64,000 nt of DNA, from NCBI GenBank assembly GCA_905178155.1, contig CAJINV010000002.1, positions 1,463,809 through 1,527,808 of the forward strand. The letters are read 5' to 3'. This DNA is from Amoebophrya sp. A120. Its lineage: Eukaryota; Sar; Dinophyceae; Syndiniales; Amoebophryaceae. Within the stretch, counting starts at the first letter, position 1. Every line of letters begins with the position of its first letter. This document shows, one piece after another, positions 25,041 through 37,100 of the stretch. A program made the translations under genes and the position numbers. The notes under the pieces are model-generated. The model was not told the origin of the DNA, ran no database searches, and saw nothing but the letters and a program-made list of their open reading frames with translations.

Positions 25041-25255
25041 GTCCGTTGTAAATCGCTCTCACTGACATTTCCCCAAGCAAGGAAGGTCCTCCGCGGAACA
25101 CAGCGCAAGTTTAGAAACACTCGCTGAACTACAATGAGTTTCTGGCACCATGTCGAATCCGACAAGAACCAACGGTCTGTGCAAACACGGTAGCTGATTT
25201 ACGAAACACAAAATGGCACAACACTGTGGCTGCGCACGCACGGAGTCATGTCTTT

Positions 25256-25336
25256 CATCCTCTTCAAAGGAAGATTTAGCATCGCAAAATACAGTGGAAG
25301 CATTTAGCATCCTCTTCAAAGGAAGATTTAGCATCG
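25256..25336 (+). repeat. Tandem 29-bp duplication
   Basis: The 29 bp at 25256-25284 (CATCCTCTTCAAAGGAAGAT and nine more) recur exactly at 25308-25336, a 52-bp spacing. Confidence 0.85.
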
Positions 25337-25653
25337 TGATATCAGATACAGATTCATGCTTGGGAATGAGGATAATGTAATTCCCTTCGCGTGTTATGTT
25401 TATGTATGAGACTCTGGTTAGCGGATACTAAGAGTAGAAAACAAAGTAGTACAAGGATTTTCCTAGATGAGGCAACAACTTCCTCACATCTGCCACATTC
25501 CGATCGAGAATAACCCTGACGAAAGTGGTCGGCAAAAAAATCTATCAACTGCATCTGCGCCTAGTAGATCACCCAGAGCCACGCGCTACCGCGTACCTTC
25601 GGGTCCTCCCGCGGCGACCATCAGATCACAACACGGACTATTTGCTCCTCTGC

Positions 25654-28083
25654 CTAGCAGCACTCTGCGGGGTCGCTTCGGACCGTCGGCACCGTTCTCA
25701 AGGCCGGGTCCTTGCCCTCCGCGCCCTCCTCCGCAGTCGTGCCAACATCTTCACTACCGCCAGACCACTGCGACGGCTGCAGCCTTCCGCCACTTCCGTT
25801 TTGATCCACACTCGCACCAGCACTTTGGGGTGGCACGGCGCCCGGACGAGGACCTTCACCAGCAACACCGTTTTTCGCGTGACCGCGAAAGATCTCACCA
25901 CTAGACGCCTGACCGGCGTGTCCCGAACCGGCACGCAACCGCCGCTGCACGAGGTAGAAAACGCTGTCCGCTGGCTTAATCGAGACTGAGAAATCCGCGG
26001 GCAAATCTTCCGCAATAATTTCTCCCTTGTTCCACGCGTCTGCGACTGAATATTCGAACTTGTTGCTCAAAAAATCCCGTTTTTCCTTCCCGCACACCTT
26101 CCTCCCGCTTCCGATTCCCGCAAACGGTAAGCGGTTCGACGGGTAGGGGACCATACAAAGAAACTCGTTTTTCCCTCCGATCATCCCATGTGGACACTCG
26201 TTATCCTTGCAGCAATACGCCCTCGGGATCGTGCTGTCATCTACTACTTCGGGCGTAGAAGTTGTTCCGCTTGTTCCACCACCACTGAAATACGAGTGCC
26301 TTGGTTCACACGCCGCACAAACGCCACTCGAGAAGTTGTTCTCTCCCCCGGCGCACACATCGCCACATTTCTCGCCGGAAGAGAGATAGGTGATTTCATC
26401 CGAGATAGCTTTCCTCGTCGATTCTTCAAGCTGCAAAGACTCCAGTTCACCAGTTCCAGAATCCGTCAAGACTACCGGCGGCAGCAAATCTTCCGCCTGT
26501 CTGGCTCGCCGGTCGATATCCAAAACGGGCGTTTGGAAAATTTCCGCCAGCATGCAGGGTGTGAGGTTTACATCGAAAGTCGTTTTATCATCCGAATTCA
26601 AAAGCAACACCGCCTGCCGTACCGTCCTGCCATTCCGTGCATGGTCCTCCCGTCGATTCTTTTTTGTGTCCATCACGACTTCCGCATCTGAAGCTCCTGT
26701 GCCGATTTGTCGAAAAACTTCGTCTAAAGCTTCGCTCTCTCCCGGAACAGGTAGGACTTTCGTGTGCAACGTCAAAGTGTTCCGATAAAACGCTGGCGAA
26801 GGCTGCACAGAAAGGCAGAGATTTTCGGTGTTGTCGAGCTTCAACCGGCCAGTGTTGGTCTCCGGATCGTTATCCGCCCAGGAGAAAGTGGAACAAGGTG
26901 TATCACTTTCCGACGCCGTCTCTTGCCTCGTAAACCCGAAACCCGTCCGCCGGTCAACTAGTAGTACACTGTTCATCGAGTTGTCGTCCACAGTAGGGAT
27001 CATGCAAGAGCCCGTTTCCCGGTCGATTAACCTTTTCTCCTGCTCGGAAAAGTAAACTTGGGACTTTTCGAGATTTCTGCCGACCTTCTCGCAGGGATAC
27101 GCGGCCAACATCGCATTTTTACCTGCGGCTCCATGATCGTCGGTGATTTTCAGACAGTAGGCATTAGTTTTTCCTCCAGAAAGATGAAGATTGAAATTCC
27201 TCCCCGTCGCAGCCTCGTAAAGTTTCTCGTTCACGCGAAAGTAAACCCCTGAATCCTCGTCATTTTGGAAAAAACCCGTTTCTAACCCGGACAAAGACTT
27301 CTGGTCAACCGTTTTTTGTCCTAAATCAGTGCAATCCCTTGCCCAGAGGAAAAGCGTGTCGACCTCCGGTTGTGGTTCCCAGCTGTACATTCTTCTCCCC
27401 AAGTCCCCGCTCCAGGCGTTGTTCACCGCGACCGCAATTTCACTGTTTCGCATCTTCTGGATGTATTGGACCTTTTGGTTGCCACGTACGTCCTCCAAGC
27501 CGAGGACCGGCAGGGCCACTGTTATCGCGGATGCGGCGACAGCAAGGGCCTGATTTTGTTCCTGTTCCAATGCGCGGGGGTTCAACGGCTTTTCGAACAA
27601 AGTGTCGAAATCAGTGAGAAGGAACTCTCTACTGGAAAGCCGGAGGGAAGATGACCTTGCGCTGGTGTCGTGCTGGAGTAAAGATGGCGGCGACATCGTG
27701 GCTTTTGCCTTTTGATCATGCGTCTCGTCCACCTCTGCCGCCACTGGAAGAACGTCTGTTGTTGTTGTATCATTCCGATTTGTAAGAAGAAGGCTCTCGC
27801 TGACCACATCGGTTGTCTTCTCTAAGCGGTCCGGCTCCTTGTCCTGGGTTTCTAGAACGGAGGAGGCGGAAAAAAGTGCTGTTGTATCTGTGGATCGGCC
27901 GTGAAGGAGGGCGGGTTTTGATGAAGATAATGCTGTGCCAGCAGTTGTTCTACGGGAGGCAGTAGTTGTCCTTCTTCTTTCCCGCGTTTTCGTGACGGTG
28001 GCCTGGAGGGCGAGGGCCTGTTCCTGCGTCGCTGCGGAAATGGCCGCGAGTAGGGTAGTGAACCGCGGCCTTCGAGCACGCAT
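25654..28083 (-). CDS. Large protein with a Cys-containing C-terminal half, possibly secreted
   Basis: A single 809-residue frame from MRARRPRFTTLLAAI to PTVRSDPAECC. The N-terminus is basic, then Ala/Leu-rich, compatible with a signal or anchor sequence. A Thr/Ser-rich spacer follows. A second hydrophobic stretch (LAVAASAITVALPVLGL, about residue 185) precedes a folded-looking region of about 300 residues with aromatic and Cys residues, including LIDRETGSCMI and GRLKLDNTENLCLSV. These faintly recall beta-trefoil (ricin-type) sugar-binding repeats. A Cys-rich segment follows (CGDVCAG, GVCAACEP, YCCKDNECPHG), consistent with disulphides outside the cell. The last 80 residues turn G/A/R-rich and may include a missed frame change or intron. 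No introner is present. Surface or secreted lectin-like function is a weak inference. Confidence 0.65.
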   Translation of the reverse strand: MRARRPRFTTLLAAISAATQEQALALQATVTKTRERRRTTTASRRTTAGTALSSSKPALLHGRSTDTTALFSASSVLETQDKEPDRLEKTTDVVSESLLLTNRNDTTTTDVLPVAAEVDETHDQKAKATMSPPSLLQHDTSARSSSLRLSSREFLLTDFDTLFEKPLNPRALEQEQNQALAVAASAITVALPVLGLEDVRGNQKVQYIQKMRNSEIAVAVNNAWSGDLGRRMYSWEPQPEVDTLFLWARDCTDLGQKTVDQKSLSGLETGFFQNDEDSGVYFRVNEKLYEAATGRNFNLHLSGGKTNAYCLKITDDHGAAGKNAMLAAYPCEKVGRNLEKSQVYFSEQEKRLIDRETGSCMIPTVDDNSMNSVLLVDRRTGFGFTRQETASESDTPCSTFSWADNDPETNTGRLKLDNTENLCLSVQPSPAFYRNTLTLHTKVLPVPGESEALDEVFRQIGTGASDAEVVMDTKKNRREDHARNGRTVRQAVLLLNSDDKTTFDVNLTPCMLAEIFQTPVLDIDRRARQAEDLLPPVVLTDSGTGELESLQLEESTRKAISDEITYLSSGEKCGDVCAGGENNFSSGVCAACEPRHSYFSGGGTSGTTSTPEVVDDSTIPRAYCCKDNECPHGMIGGKNEFLCMVPYPSNRLPFAGIGSGRKVCGKEKRDFLSNKFEYSVADAWNKGEIIAEDLPADFSVSIKPADSVFYLVQRRLRAGSGHAGQASSGEIFRGHAKNGVAGEGPRPGAVPPQSAGASVDQNGSGGRLQPSQWSGGSEDVGTTAEEGAEGKDPALRTVPTVRSDPAECC

Positions 28084-28719
28084 GGGGCAGGTAGTGCGTT
28101 TTGAAGAGGTTTTGAATAAAATTCAATTCTGGCAAAAAGTGTGCTTAAAATGAAATTGATTTAGTTGTCAACTTTGATACCAAAACGACAGAGAAAAGTA
28201 GGCGTGAGTCAAAGTAGTTTGGGTTGCAGATGAGAGAGCTAGAGCTATAGGAGTAGAATAACGAAAAAGAGAGGACCTGCGGGCTATAGGATAGTGCAGC
28301 ATTACTTGCAAAAAAATGACTCGCGATTCACGCAAACTTGGCTAACAGAGTGCTCAAGAGAAAACTGGACAAAAACTGAGAGCACGACAAGAAGACGAAG
28401 AAAGTTTGAGGACGAAAGGAAAGTCACTTGCGCTGCCGCTAGTTGTACGAAAGATTCGCTACGATCGAGATGAGAGCACAGCACGATGCTGTACCAATGG
28501 TAACAAATTCTGACGATAAAGGGACGAGTGAGCCTTTGTGGCTCCGATTCAACACGGCGTCACATTGTAATTGTAGACACGGAAAACGACAAATGGGTGA
28601 ACACGCCATGCCAAGTGGCGGTGGACAAAGCGGAAGTGATAGCCGAAGCTGCGCCGCAGCCACGGGCGAAGGAGTTTCTTGTCCATACAATGATCGCACG
28701 AGCAAAAGGTGCGGGGCCT

Positions 28720-29880
28720 CAGTCACCGTGCGTACCAGGTGGCGCAGACCCGACAAAGAAGCAGCGGCCCAAGAGACCCTAGGCTGCGCCGCGTGGTGCT
28801 ACTTGCCCGCCGGCGCGCCAGCTCCACAGACAAGTTTCCACGCCCGACCGGGCGGCGCGACGCGGAAAGGCCGGGCGCCCCCTGCTTCGTTTTCCACGCC
28901 CCGCGCCGGGCGGGCCCATTTCGGGTGGGAAGGCGCGCAAGGAGTTGGGCGCAGACCCCGCCAATGCCGCGAGCGAAGGAGCGCCCCCGAGGCAGGCCGT
29001 CGCGCTGCCGGGGCCGGGCGCCCGGCCAAGCGAGCGCGGGGGCGGCCGCGCTGCAGCTTGCGCAGATCGGTGGCAAACAAAAACGAAGCGGAGCGCGTTG
29101 GGGCCGCGGTTTCGCAGTGGGTGTAGGGACGCGGGCCGCGGAGCGCCCGCCGGGCTGTATGATGCGAAGCTAATTCGATCCCTTCTTTGCCGCGGCCGCG
29201 GCGCCCGAAATTCTTCGCGTACTTTCCCAGGTGCTGCGCTACGCGGCTTGCGGGCGCCAGGCGACCCGCACCGCGCCCCCGCGCCTGGCGCGCCCCGGGC
29301 CGGGCAAGCCTACAACGCGCGCGGGCTATTGCATTCCCTGCGCGCCAACTAGCGCCCCCCGGTACCCGCCGAAAGGGTAAGCGCGTGCGGGTCGCAGGCC
29401 ATTCGCCAACAGGGTGGCGAAGGCCGGCCGCGCCATCAGACCAACGGCGACCCTGGCGCGCACCTTCGTCCGCCGAAACAATGAAGGCGCCCCCTGTATA
29501 CTCCGCCAGAGCCTTCCGAACGACCGCCAGCGGCGTGTGTCCCTCCGCGCCGGCCACCATGGGCATGGCGGTGCTGGGCATAGCAGGGCGGGGGCCCTTC
29601 TTTCCTTCTTCCGCCCATCCTTGGAAGGGGGTTGCGCGGCCAGCTGCTGCGCCGCCCGCCCCCACAGCGGTGGCGCCGCGCGCTCGCGGGTCTTGCGCCT
29701 GCCGCCATTCATAAGGCGGGCGGCCCGCTTTTCCCGCGACGCCTTCCGTCGCCCCACAGTGTTTGCGCCTCCCGCCACCTGCGCGGCCCCAGGTCTTCCA
29801 ACTGGCCACGCTCTCGGCTGGCGCGTCTTTGTGGAAAGCGCCCCGGGGGTGTCCGGTGGCTACGCCTTCCACATCGGACA
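28720..29880. other. G+C-rich intergenic island
   Basis: Same character as the other islands: G+C-dominated, bidirectionally open frames, no credible protein. It starts about 640 bp upstream of the ATG at 28083 and ends about 410 bp before the 3' end of the next gene. Confidence 0.6.
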
Positions 29881-30292
29881 GCTTGGCGCCGTCGTCTTTA
29901 AGTTTCTCCATTGATGGCATTTCATACATGCAGCCCCGACACCGGAATCGCATCTGCTCGCTTTGGCAGGTGCAGTCTCACACCCGAGCACGCCAGCCGC
30001 TGGCACCTCGTTCCAATAGAACACACCTTGACAGGATGGCTTAGAAGAAAGAACCGCTCTTCGTCTTCGAACTCAAGACAGGCAGGTTGAGCACCACAAA
30101 CAGAGCTCCAGCACTACGGCAAAATTGAATAAAAACCTTGTCACGAGACGGGGACCTGTGCCTCAAAATCTTTGCTCACCAAATTCTGCGCAAAAAAACC
30201 AAACACTTTCAATGTCAATCTGGAGGGAGAAATCAACTACTTAAACTTCATCACGTCATCAAGACCGCCCCCGTTTCATTTCCTTTCCCCAG

Positions 30293-31759
30293 CTACTTCC
30301 CGTACCCCAGCGGATCGAACATGACATTCAAACTTCCCCGTTCCGACATGAAGGTAGAACTCCCGTGCACCCCCGCCGCGTCGTGGTGGTGATCCTCGTC
30401 ATCCTCCTCCTGTTCTCCGCCGTAAAAGTAATTCGCCCGCACGGATTTCTTCCGGTACATCTCCGCCCGCAGCTCGTCCGGCGTTTGTTCCCTCCCCCGC
30501 TGCATCACCGCCTGCATGTTCCCACTGCTACCTTCTCCCGGCCGGCTGGCGAAGTTCGCCGCCCGGCTCCCCGGGCCGCCGGAGGCCATGCCGGATGATA
30601 GGCCACCACCTAACCCGCTGTCTGTTGGCATTACCGCGTTCCGGTCGCGGCGTCTTTTCGGAGAGTTTGATGATGTAGCCGTGCCAGGTTCCTCCTGTGG
30701 CTGAACTGGGCCGTTCTGCTCTTCTTTCGGCGCGAAGATATTTTCCAAAATGCTGGTCAAAGACTCGCTATCCCTGTTCCCCGCCCCCGCCATTTGCGAT
30801 TCGTGCAGATGTCGTCGCGCGGACAATGGTTCGTATACCTGCTGATCCAAGTCCGCTATTCTTTCGTAGGGGCGCAACGCGGCAATTGTGCCGGAGATCG
30901 CGTCGGAGTCGCGGACTTGCAGCTTCACGGTCAGGCTGATCGTGAAGTACACAATCAATAAAAAGAAGAAGATCATCGGAGGTAAAACCATTCGGTGCGT
31001 GATGGATGTCAGCTTGTCCTCCTTCGCGGGGTGCAGAATGACGACTTGCAATACGTGGCTGATCAAGTAGCAGAGCAGACACGCGACGAACTGGAGGTAA
31101 AGCACTTTCTGCTCGTTGCGAAGGTTATCAACAGCGATGTTGACCTTGTAATATATGTGGCAATATTGATTTTGATTTTGTGTCAAGCTCAACATGCCAA
31201 TCCTGCATGACAGACTGAGCTCTGTTGTGAACAACTCGCAACACAAATTCAAATTCTATCCGAAGAAACAAATGTATACCGACGTCGCCCCCAGGCTCCC
31301 CCGCAACGCCAGACTCTTCCCGAAGATCACGCTGAAGATACAGGTGACTGCGATCGATAACGCCAAACCCAGTGAGACCGCCGTGAAAACGACGTAGACA
31401 AATTCCATCTGAAGAGAAGTAGTCTTCGCCGGGACGGAGTTGGTCAGCTGATCGTACGCGAAACCGGCAAGCATGGTGGACGAAACCGTATCCACAGCAA
31501 ATGTTGCCCCGTGCACGATGCAGAAATTACAATCAGGATTATGCGGTTTCCGCATGACAAACTACAAGGGGCGTGCTCTAACTTGGTGAAATTTGTGATG
31601 CGTTTTTGACGTCGCTCGTCGTGTGCGGGAAAAAATTTGTATTGCATAAACCGCCATGGTGTCGTAGTTGGAGCAGTACCAGTCGAGCTCCAGCTGCCGC
31701 AGGTCGATCTGCTCCTTGGAGACCTGGGTCACGACTTGGTTCTTGTACAGCTGCAGCAT
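30293..31759 (-). CDS. Four-span membrane protein, possibly Orai-like
   Basis: Exons 31759-31652, about 31540-31280 and 31144-30293 (TAG). The N-terminus is LQLYKNQVVTQ...LELDWYCSNYDTMA, then DTVSSTMLAGFAYDQL, which could be a first span. Strong hydrophobic spans follow: VYVVFTAVSLGLALSIAV, LQFVACLLCYLISHVLQVV and LPPMIFFFLLIVYFTISL. A polar, probably disordered C-terminal half includes a basic PKRRRDR patch, N/G stretches and an acidic EEDDED run. The second intron is a clean GT-AG intron: TCG|GTATAC to ACAAG|GTC, in frame. The first is unusual: a GT donor is present but I find no convincing AG, and it carries CATGCGG and GCATAA words like the introners. A short first span with LxGF and four membrane helices recall Orai calcium-channel relatives, but I cannot confirm homology. 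Confidence 0.7.
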
Positions 31760-32109
31760 CTTTTATCAGGTAGGTTTTTTGCCCGAGGTCGACGGTGCCA
31801 GCTCAAACAAAGCTTCTTATTGTTACTCGTCCAAAACAATTTTCAATTGCTGTTCACCAACACGACCTTCATGGCGCTTGTTTAGTGCGTTTTCTTCCCT
31901 CAATCGCAGACGCCACTCGTGCAACCAGCAGACTCACTCGCGCAAGCAGCAGACTCGAGAACAACTACGCTGTCCGACATTCAACGGACCAGGCCATGCC
32001 TCCACTGGCTGGTCTGGCATCGCTTCGCGCAGAGGAGGCAGAGGCAGATCAATACTTGCGCCCACCTGCAGCGTGGCCGAGCGTCACTCGGCCTCACATG
32101 ATACACAGC

Positions 32110-33060
32110 CGGCAACATGCGAAAACGTAGTCGGCCGGCCGCACGAAGGTTGCCAAGCAAAGGCCCGCGAACAGGGGCGCGGCTGGTAGGGCAAACACCC
32201 CACAACGGGCGCGCCCGGGCCGACGGGCAAATACGCCGCGCGCGCCTCGCTCCAAAAATACGCCCCAATGAGGGGCCCGGGCCTTCTTCGCCCGCAACCA
32301 CAAAGCCCAGCCGGGAGGGGCGGGGGCCACGAAAGAGGCCCGGCGGGGCTGTGAAACCACCCCGCCCGGGCCCGACCGGGGCCTGCAGACCAGAGGGCCC
32401 ACCGACCAAAAAACACCGAAGGGGCCCGGCCCCCTCGAAAGGAACAGCAACCAAGCCGCGCGCCCCGCCGTTTCGCAGTCTGCGGCGGCATACATTCCGC
32501 CGGTCTGCGTCGGCAAATGCTCCGAGGCGCGCGCGGTTCCGGGGGTCATCCTTCTTGCGGAACCTCCGGCGCCTATCGGTTTTCTTCTCCAGCGAAGCTC
32601 CGAGGTAGCGCGCGGCCCGCCACTGTCCTCCTGCTTTTCCCTGCTCGCCGCTGGCCGTCCCATCCTGCAGCCGCGCCCCCGGCCGGGGGTTTTGTTGGTG
32701 CCTTCGCCCCGGAGGACTTGGAGAGCCCCCGCCGCCCGGGCCCCCGCCCAGGCTCGGGGGGCGGCGGCCGCAGGCGCGCACGCGGGTGGCTACCACGTAG
32801 CCAGCTACTTTAGCACCGACCCCGCGCCGCAGGGCCCGGACCAGCGCGCCGAACTCGCGGCAGGCCGGCGCCCAAGTGTGCGCCGGCTGCTGCGCTTGTA
32901 GCCGAGCCGGATGGCGCGGGCGTCCTCGTAGGCGTGCGTGGCTTGGATGTGTCCGGCCTCCCGCACCCATTAGCGGCGCGGTGGTAAGTATCTGGAAAAC
33001 CCGCCCGCGAACATTTCGGAGACCCCCTGCGCCCTCATGGCTGGGGGCAAGAGCACCCGC
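32110..33060. other. G+C-rich intergenic island
   Basis: G+C-dominated block beginning about 350 bp upstream of the ATG at 31759. Both strands have open frames whose translations are R/A/G/P-rich and not protein-like. Confidence 0.6.
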
Positions 33061-34137
33061 ACACAGGCTTCGACATCGCCCAACCATGAAAGTGAATCAG
33101 TCGTCGAGGCGCCTGCAAACTATACGCAGCGCCAACGCGCCGCGTCTGCAAACAAACACCCGCAGCCATGCACTCCTCTCTCAGTGTTGAACCAACGTCA
33201 TGCTGTAGCGTGAACAACAACAATCCGACAAGAGCAAGACTGCATATGAGCATCGTTGCACCAGCTTCAAATGCGGGCATCATATCATCCGCGCCCTCAA
33301 GAGAGAACAAAACATTCTCGCCAGCCTTACTGCATCCACACCAACTTTTCCACCATCACAAGTCCGGTGCTCAAGGAGTTTCATTTTTGTAGCGCTAGCA
33401 TCATCACCTGCAACTAGGCAACATCTTCGAGTAGATACAAGACATTTCAATTCCGTTGTAGCTTTGGCTCTCATAGCCTCGTCCATTCTTATCTCGGTTT
33501 TTTGTACAGGTAGAATAAGCTGCTTTTTAGTTCACCGGTAGCAAAAGCTAGTTTGAAACATTTTCGAGATAGGAGATAGTCAGGTCGTTGAAGAGAAGAT
33601 TTTAGCTTTACGAAACAGGGAAAAAGCCCACAAACAGGCTTCGAGTTAATATCACAGTCAGTCATTATTGCGAGGTCTGATAGAGGTATCTTGATCTTTG
33701 CTGTATACGAAAAAGTTGTAACAGATGCAAGTACGAAGACGAAGAAGCGCTTGTCTTCTTCTCAGCATTAACATTGGTTGTGAGTTGATTTTCGCCGATA
33801 TTTTTCTTTCTCATAAAACTGCCAAAGTTGAAACCTGTAATATTCGTCATTTTCACATAAGTAGCTTAGTTCGTATCTCAAGCCAGTTTCCCATGCGGGG
33901 AAAAAAGCGAATCGCTAATTTTTCTCGCGGTAATTGATTCTGAAATTACCAACATAGGTGCGCGCAACTAATTCACTGCAGAACTGTTTTCTTCAGTTAG
34001 CAGCGGAAGATTTTACGGAAATAATGGTTTAGTTCTAATTGATTCGTGTGAAAATCACATCTGCCCCTGACGAAGCAGCAAGCATACATATCTTCACTTC
34101 TTTCCTCCACCTAATTTCCACTCACATTCTCCACCCC
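33061..34137. other. Intergenic region without a supported gene
   Basis: AT-richer DNA between the island and the 3' end of the gene at 34138. Only short, unremarkable frames are present. Confidence 0.5.
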
Positions 34138-37100
34138 CTACAAACTCCGATCCTTATTCCGTCTCTTCCTCTGTTTCCGCGCCGTGTCTTCCTCCGGATC
34201 GAATTCCCCCTGAAAGTCAAATTCGTTCGGCTCCGCCAACTGCGGTCGGTTCGACTGTCTGCTAGACCTAGAATGACTCCTAATCGAATTCGACCCCGTG
34301 TTCGGCCGGGACTCCGAAAACTCCCCGGCAAATAACTCGCCCGAGATTTCCCGGCTGTGGTGGGCGGAAGAGAGGTTTTCCCTGTCCCGGTCTCCGCCCC
34401 TGGATTTACTAGACCTGGAGGATTTCCTTTTCTTTCTCGACGATTTCGAGTCCCGCAGAGAATCATTTTCCCCGTAGGAAGAACTATCCGGACGGATCAG
34501 AATGTTCCCAAACGGGTCTGGGGTGGCGAATTCCGTGGCGAAAGTGACCTGTTGGTTCTGGGAGTTGTTGAAATTCGACTGGGAAAGCACTTGCTGAGTG
34601 GAGATCGACGCGGAGGAGGAAGTGCCAGGGCGATGTTGGAACTCTGAGGTTCCCGGCCGGCCGACGCTGTTAGTACTGTTATTCCCCTGTGTAGTCATGC
34701 CGTTATTTGCACCAGCCTGCGTCGCCGTCGCCGGTTCGTCAAATGGGAAGAGGTTATCTGCATTTCCGCTCGACGTTCCTGGCCTTGTCCCCGGCTGATT
34801 TCCTGGCGGGAACATCGATTGCTGGGTCCCCGGCCGAGAAAAACTCACCATCGAGCCCGCGGCGGAGGAATTTGGTCTAGTTGACTGCTGTTCTACGTTA
34901 TCATTCGGTGCGAACATGGAAGCCGCTTGGGGATCGCCCGCCCAGATGGTCGGCATGTTGTTCTCTAAAATGAATTGGTCGTCTTCTTCAAATTCATCAT
35001 CGGAGTAATTTTCCTCTGGCGTGGCGGATTCTCCTTGCTGTGCTGTTGTCGTCGTTATAGGTGCTGCAACCTGCGCTGTACTTGTTGTCTGTTGTGCGCT
35101 TGTTCGCGGCTGTTGTTCCCCTGCTCGCCTCTGCTCTCTCTCCCTCGTCGTGCTTTGACTCGAGGCTGGCGGCGAAGGCTGCTTCGCAGTGGACGACGGC
35201 CTTGTACCCCCGTGCTGCGTATGGATTGCAGAGATGTCTGGGTCTGGAAAAGTGCAAGGTTTGTCATGCTAGGCTAGCAAGACTCTTAAGTCTGTCGTGC
35301 GCGTTACCCAAAGGCGCTATTTTTCTGTGATGCAAAAACGCAGTTTGTCATGCGGAATAGGCAAGGCTCAGAAGCTCAGAAACTTGTCATGCTGAGCCAT
35401 CATGTGTGGCATCCACATTCTAACTCGCTCAGCATTACAAGTTTCCAGACCCAGACATTTTTGCATCTGATACTGCGGCCGTTGCGAAGATTGGGAGGAG
35501 GTTGTCGCCCCCGGGTTCCCTCGGGAAGAGGAAGACGCAGCTGGCGTTTTTCCCCTAGAATTTGCTCCACCACTGCTTCCAGGTACTTTCCTTTCCGAGG
35601 ATGATTTCGTAGACGGCCGGTTCCTCGCCCCGGATGAGGCAGCAGGGGTTGTCATCCGCCCAGCATTTGTCGTGCTGCTTTCCCGACTAGAAGGCACAGC
35701 GCCCCGACTTCTCGGCGGCACGGCCGCTGGCTTCTCCCCCGGCGTCATGTCGTCACTCACACCAAACGGCAGCAATCTTTGTTGCAACTTGTCCTGGTTC
35801 TCTACCAATTCCAACTTCCCGGTTCTCGTGTCCATTCCGACATGATTTTGCACCGCCGCCCCTAAAGGCGATTCCGACCCAAGAACATTGTCCTGCGGGG
35901 AAAAAATCTCATTCTCCGCTACGGTCGGAAACGGGAAGTGCTCCACCTGGTTCTGATTTTCCTTCTGCCCCTCGGAAGAGCCAGCCGTGGAAATGGATAA
36001 ATGGGAAGAAGATGTTCGAGGCGGTTTAGAAGTGCTGCTGCTTTTCTTCTGCCCACCTTGGCTGCTTTTCGACGCCGATGTTCCCGCTTTCATCTTCCCA
36101 GATGATGACACTAATTTCCCTCCGGAACCAATCGCAGTAGATCCGGAACTTGTCACGTTCCTTTCCAGAAATTCCGTTTGCGCGGTGGTTGGTTTGGAAA
36201 AGGTGTGGTCACCCTCGTTGTTCATGTATCAAATGCAAATATGCCTGGGTCTGGACGATTTCACGACTTGTCATGCAGGTGCAACGTGACCCATAAAGTC
36301 TGGAATGCAGGACCTGGCATGACAGATTCTGTGACATGTGTATCATGCCTATTCTGCATGGAAAACTCCCTCCCATCCTGGTCAAAAATGAACAGCTTGT
36401 TTTGATGGTAGCTACGCAACACAAATTTTTGCATGCATGGTCCAGATTTAGCATGACAAGTCTTGCACTCTTCCAGATCCAGACACTTTTGCAATGCATA
36501 TCATGGGTGTTTCCTCAACTTCCTCCTGCTCAAACTCCTCGTTTTGGTACTGTTCATCATCTGACGCAATGGGCTCGTCGAGTGGTTCGGTTTGTTCTGC
36601 CGGTTTTACTTGATTTTGCTCCGTTTCGCTCGTTGTCGCCGGAGCGGTACCAGAACCGGACTCCTCCTCAGTACCGGAGACAACTTTATCGTCAGAACCA
36701 CTTGGCATCGGAAATTCCTCGGAGTCTAGTTTTGAAGTGTCCGTCATTTTCGATTCTTTCGAGGTGGTAGATTGATGCTGTTTCTTCTTCTTCGCTGCCG
36801 GATCGGTTGTTTTCTTTCTCTTCGGAGAAGTTGTAGTTGTTTTCTTTTTCGAATTCACGTCCGACCCGCTGCCTGACAACAGCATCTCCACCTGGTCCCC
36901 CGCGTAGGGGCTCGCCAATGGCTTCGTGGTCGAATGTTCCTTACTGGTGCCCTATCAAATGCAAATATGTCTGGGTCTGGAGCAAGAATGTGAGATCTGT
37001 CATGCAGTTTTTGCCTGACCCTGATCGTCTGGCATGCAAGCTCTAGCATTACAGACTTTGTTGAGCAGGTGCCCCAATGCCTAATCCGCATGACAAATCA